A DNA stretch of 14,258 nt from CAYSHJ01 sp964589725 (GTDB taxonomy: Bacteria > Planctomycetota > Planctomycetia > Planctomycetales > Planctomycetaceae), in the NCBI GenBank assembly GCA_964589725.1, contig CAZPUJ010000344.1, positions 1-14,258 of the forward strand, given 5' to 3'. Position 1 is the stretch's first letter. Every line of letters begins with the position of its first letter. The position numbers and the translations under genes are program-made. Below are positions 11,904 through 14,258 of the stretch, in pieces. The notes under the pieces were generated by a model. It was not told the DNA's origin and searched no databases. It was given only the letters and a program-made list of their open reading frames with translations.

Positions 11904-14258
11904 ATGTTCCGTTGGATCATTAGTTCCTGTCTGCAAGTTCGCCTGCTTGTGCTGGCGAGCGTCGCGGTATTGATGATGTTCGGCGTGATGCAGCTTCGTC
12001 ACACGTCGGTGGATGCTGTGCCGGATTTTATGCCGCCACAAGTGGAGATACAGTCGGAAGCACTAGGACTGAGCGCCGAAGAAGTCGAGTCCATGATCAC
12101 AACGCCGCTCGAGGCGGACATGCTCAACGGGACCGCCTTCGTGAAAGAGATTCGGTCTGAGTCGATTCCCGGCCTTTCGTCCATCAAAATGACTTTCGAG
12201 CCGGGGACCGACATCCTGACGGCCCGACAGATGGTGCAAGAGCACCTGACTCAGGTGTTTCTGCTGCCCGCGGTTGCCACGCCGCCAATGATGATGCAGC
12301 CCACGTCTTCGGCCAACCGCTGTGTCAAGATCGGGCTCTCGTCGGAGAAACTGTCCCTGATCGAAATGTCCGTTTTGGCGCGCTGGACTGTCAAACCGCG
12401 TTTGATGGGTCTCCCGGGCGTGGCCAACGTCTCGGTTTGGGGTGCGCGCGAGCGGCAATTGCAGGTCCGCGTCGACCCGGCGCAATTGGAAAAGGAAGAC
12501 ATCACGCTGGAGCAAATCATCGAAACAACAGGAAATTCGCTGTGGTCGTCGCCATTGACGTTCCTGGATGCATCCGTTCCGGGAACCGGTGGGTTCATCG
12601 ACACACCCAACCAGCGACTGACCGTCATGCACAAGTCTCCCATTAAGTCGTCCAAAGAGCTTGCCGAAATTGCGATCGCGGGAACCGGCAAGCAATTGAA
12701 AGACGTGGCCGAGGTTGTGGAAGACCATCAGCCGTTGATCGGCGACGCGCTTGTGGACGACGCCCCAGGGTTGATGTTGGTCGTGGAGAAATTCCCGTGG
12801 GCGAACACCCTGGACGTGACGCACAAGGTCGAAGCCGCGCTGCAAGCCTTGGCTCCGGCGGTGGAAGGCATGAAGATGGATGCCACCCTGTTCCGCCCGG
12901 CGACCTACATCGAAACGGCAATGGGGAACATGACATCCAAACTGCTGATCTCCGCCGCGCTGGTCGTCGCGGTGCTGCTAGTGCTGCTGGGAAATTGGCG
13001 CAGCGCTGTCGTCGGCGTTTTCGCGATTCTGTCGTCGCTGTTGACTGCCGGGCTGGTACTGTACACGCTCGGCGTCCAAGTCAACTTTTTGATCATCGCG
13101 GGCCTGTTGATCGGCGTGGTCGCGATCATCGACGACGCGGTCGTCGACGTCCACAATATTATGCGCCGTCTGCGGCAGCATCGTGAGCGCGGAAGTGCGG
13201 AGTCGGTCTCGTGGGTGATTCGCGAAGCCATGTTTGAGATGCGCACCGTATTGATGTACTCCACGCTGATCGTGCTCCTGGCGCTGGCCCCGGTCTTCTT
13301 CCTGCAGGGGGTTTCCGGAGCGTTCCTGCAACCCGCCGGTTATGCCTACGCTTTGGCTGTCGCTGCCAGCTTGCTGGTGGGACTAACCGTCACACCGACC
13401 TTCTCGGTGTTGTTGTTTAAACGTGAGCAGCTTGGCGTCGATGAGCCTGCGATCGCGGGTGCCGTTCGACGGGCCTACGAGGGGTTGGTGACTCCGCTCC
13501 TGAACCGTCCCAAGGTCGCATTCAGTGTCGTGGCGGCGCTTGTTGTGGCTGCAGCCGTGATCGCTCCGAACGTGCGGCAGGAAGCGCTGTTCCCATCGTT
13601 CAAAGAAACCGAAGTGGTGATTAGTCTCGATGCCAAGCCAGGCACTTCGCATCCGGCGATGAGCGCACTGGTCGCGGACATGGGGCGCAAAATTCGCAAG
13701 GTCGCCGGCGTGAAGACCGTCGGCGCCCATCTCGGTCGGGCGGTGGCATCGGATGAAGTCGCGGACGTCAATTCCGCTGAGGTTTGGGCCAGTCTCGATC
13801 CGGCGGCCGACCACGCCGCCACCATGGCGGCTATCCGTAACGTCGTCAACAGTGCCCCGGCCGAGCTCTTGGAGCATGATGTCCATACCTACCTCGCCGA
13901 CCGGATCGGCCAGGAAGTGGCCGGTGAAGATCGCGGGCTGGTCGTCCGGGTGTATGGTGAAGACCTGTTGAAGATCGAAGAATTGGCGAAGGACGTCGTC
14001 TCCAAGCTGAAAACGACGAACGGCATTAGCAACGCGAAAGTCGACGCTCCGCCGATGCAGCCACGCATCGAAATCGAGCCCGACTTGGACAAGTGCATGA
14101 AGCACGGCATCAAGCCGGGCGAAGTTCGACGAACGGCGGCCATTCTGTTGTCGGGCATCGAAGTCGGACAACTCTTCGACGAACAGAAGGTGTTTCAGGT
14201 CGTGGTGTGGGGCAAGCCCGAAATCCGCACGGATGTGGAGAGCGTGAAGAACCTGTTG
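11904..14258 (+). CDS. Heavy-metal-type RND efflux pump permease (CzcA/CusA family), 5' part
   Basis: 785 codons without a stop up to the window edge; full RND pumps are about 1000-1050 aa, so the last quarter lies outside. Inner-membrane proton/cation antiporter. The N-terminus MFRWIISSCLQVRLLVLASVAVLMMFG is TM1. VDAVPDFMPPQVEIQSEALGLSAEEVESMITTPLE is the typical start of the porter domain in CzcA/CusA pumps. LLGNWRSAVVG and LLIGVVAIIDDAVVDVHNIMRRLR (about 403-423) cover TM2-TM4. The TM4 proton-relay region has D410-D411, but the Glu usual in VENI is His417, and the position of the second HME acidic residue (CzcA D402) is Gly. TM5-6 and the second porter domain follow. It is the first gene of its unit here; adaptor and outer-membrane partners are not upstream. 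The substrate cannot be fixed. Confidence 0.92.
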   Translation, partial: MFRWIISSCLQVRLLVLASVAVLMMFGVMQLRHTSVDAVPDFMPPQVEIQSEALGLSAEEVESMITTPLEADMLNGTAFVKEIRSESIPGLSSIKMTFEPGTDILTARQMVQEHLTQVFLLPAVATPPMMMQPTSSANRCVKIGLSSEKLSLIEMSVLARWTVKPRLMGLPGVANVSVWGARERQLQVRVDPAQLEKEDITLEQIIETTGNSLWSSPLTFLDASVPGTGGFIDTPNQRLTVMHKSPIKSSKELAEIAIAGTGKQLKDVAEVVEDHQPLIGDALVDDAPGLMLVVEKFPWANTLDVTHKVEAALQALAPAVEGMKMDATLFRPATYIETAMGNMTSKLLISAALVVAVLLVLLGNWRSAVVGVFAILSSLLTAGLVLYTLGVQVNFLIIAGLLIGVVAIIDDAVVDVHNIMRRLRQHRERGSAESVSWVIREAMFEMRTVLMYSTLIVLLALAPVFFLQGVSGAFLQPAGYAYALAVAASLLVGLTVTPTFSVLLFKREQLGVDEPAIAGAVRRAYEGLVTPLLNRPKVAFSVVAALVVAAAVIAPNVRQEALFPSFKETEVVISLDAKPGTSHPAMSALVADMGRKIRKVAGVKTVGAHLGRAVASDEVADVNSAEVWASLDPAADHAATMAAIRNVVNSAPAELLEHDVHTYLADRIGQEVAGEDRGLVVRVYGEDLLKIEELAKDVVSKLKTTNGISNAKVDAPPMQPRIEIEPDLDKCMKHGIKPGEVRRTAAILLSGIEVGQLFDEQKVFQVVVWGKPEIRTDVESVKNLL

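Noticed and set aside
12063..12845. 260-aa minus-strand frame, and a similar one at 13383-14171
   Set aside because: Antisense shadows of the RND pump gene, which is open over the whole 11904-14258 stretch and matches the CzcA/CusA family throughout.

Overview
The window looks like a chromosomal piece of a planctomycete. The clearest lineage marks are the DUF1559 (SBP_bac_10) protein with its C-terminal H-X9-DG motif at the left edge, a small lipoprotein-like protein ending THGGVI, and many different short palindromic repeats in the spacers. Coding regions are GC-rich (58% by hand count in one 60-nt line). All calls come from reading the sequence; no database search was run.

Layout. 3-791 (+): 3' part of a DUF1559 protein. 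833-1810 (-): trpS. 1811-2147: spacer with two inverted-repeat elements. 2148-3056 (-): pyrD with a GTG start. 3180-3398 (-): small lipoprotein-like protein. 3476-3829 (-): HU-family protein with a GTG start. 4088-4504 (-): YkgJ-type Cys-cluster protein. 4706-8618 (+): a tightly packed molybdenum-cofactor operon of mobA, moeA and a second moeA fused to a periplasmic-binding-protein-like domain; the first two genes overlap by 8 nt and the last two are 3 nt apart. 8752-9365 (+): a broken two-domain GxxExxY gene. 9443-10390 (+): DUF1338/HglS-like Fe(II) enzyme. 10578-10662 (+): tRNA-Leu(CAA), followed by a strong intrinsic terminator. 10727-11903: gene-poor, partly AT-rich stretch. 11904-14258 (+): 5' part of a CzcA/CusA-type RND efflux pump, open at the right edge.

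The most interesting structure is a candidate mobile element. The GxxExxY gene is bracketed by about 35-nt inverted repeats (8658-8692 and 9368-9403) built from a period of about 19 nt around CACACGGATG. An 80-nt hairpin at 4588-4667, between ykgJ and mobA, has the same two distinguishable ends with only 9 nt between them and no gene, like a gene-less or MITE-like relative. I infer a GxxExxY-carrying repeat element and its non-autonomous derivative.

Six further short repeat elements of different sequence are present. Two lie inside the moeA-PBP fusion gene and keep its frame, so they code for extra loops in the protein, much as Rickettsia palindromic elements do. The molybdenum genes work together: MobA adds a nucleotide to the cofactor, and MoeA and the fused MoeA insert or sense the metal.
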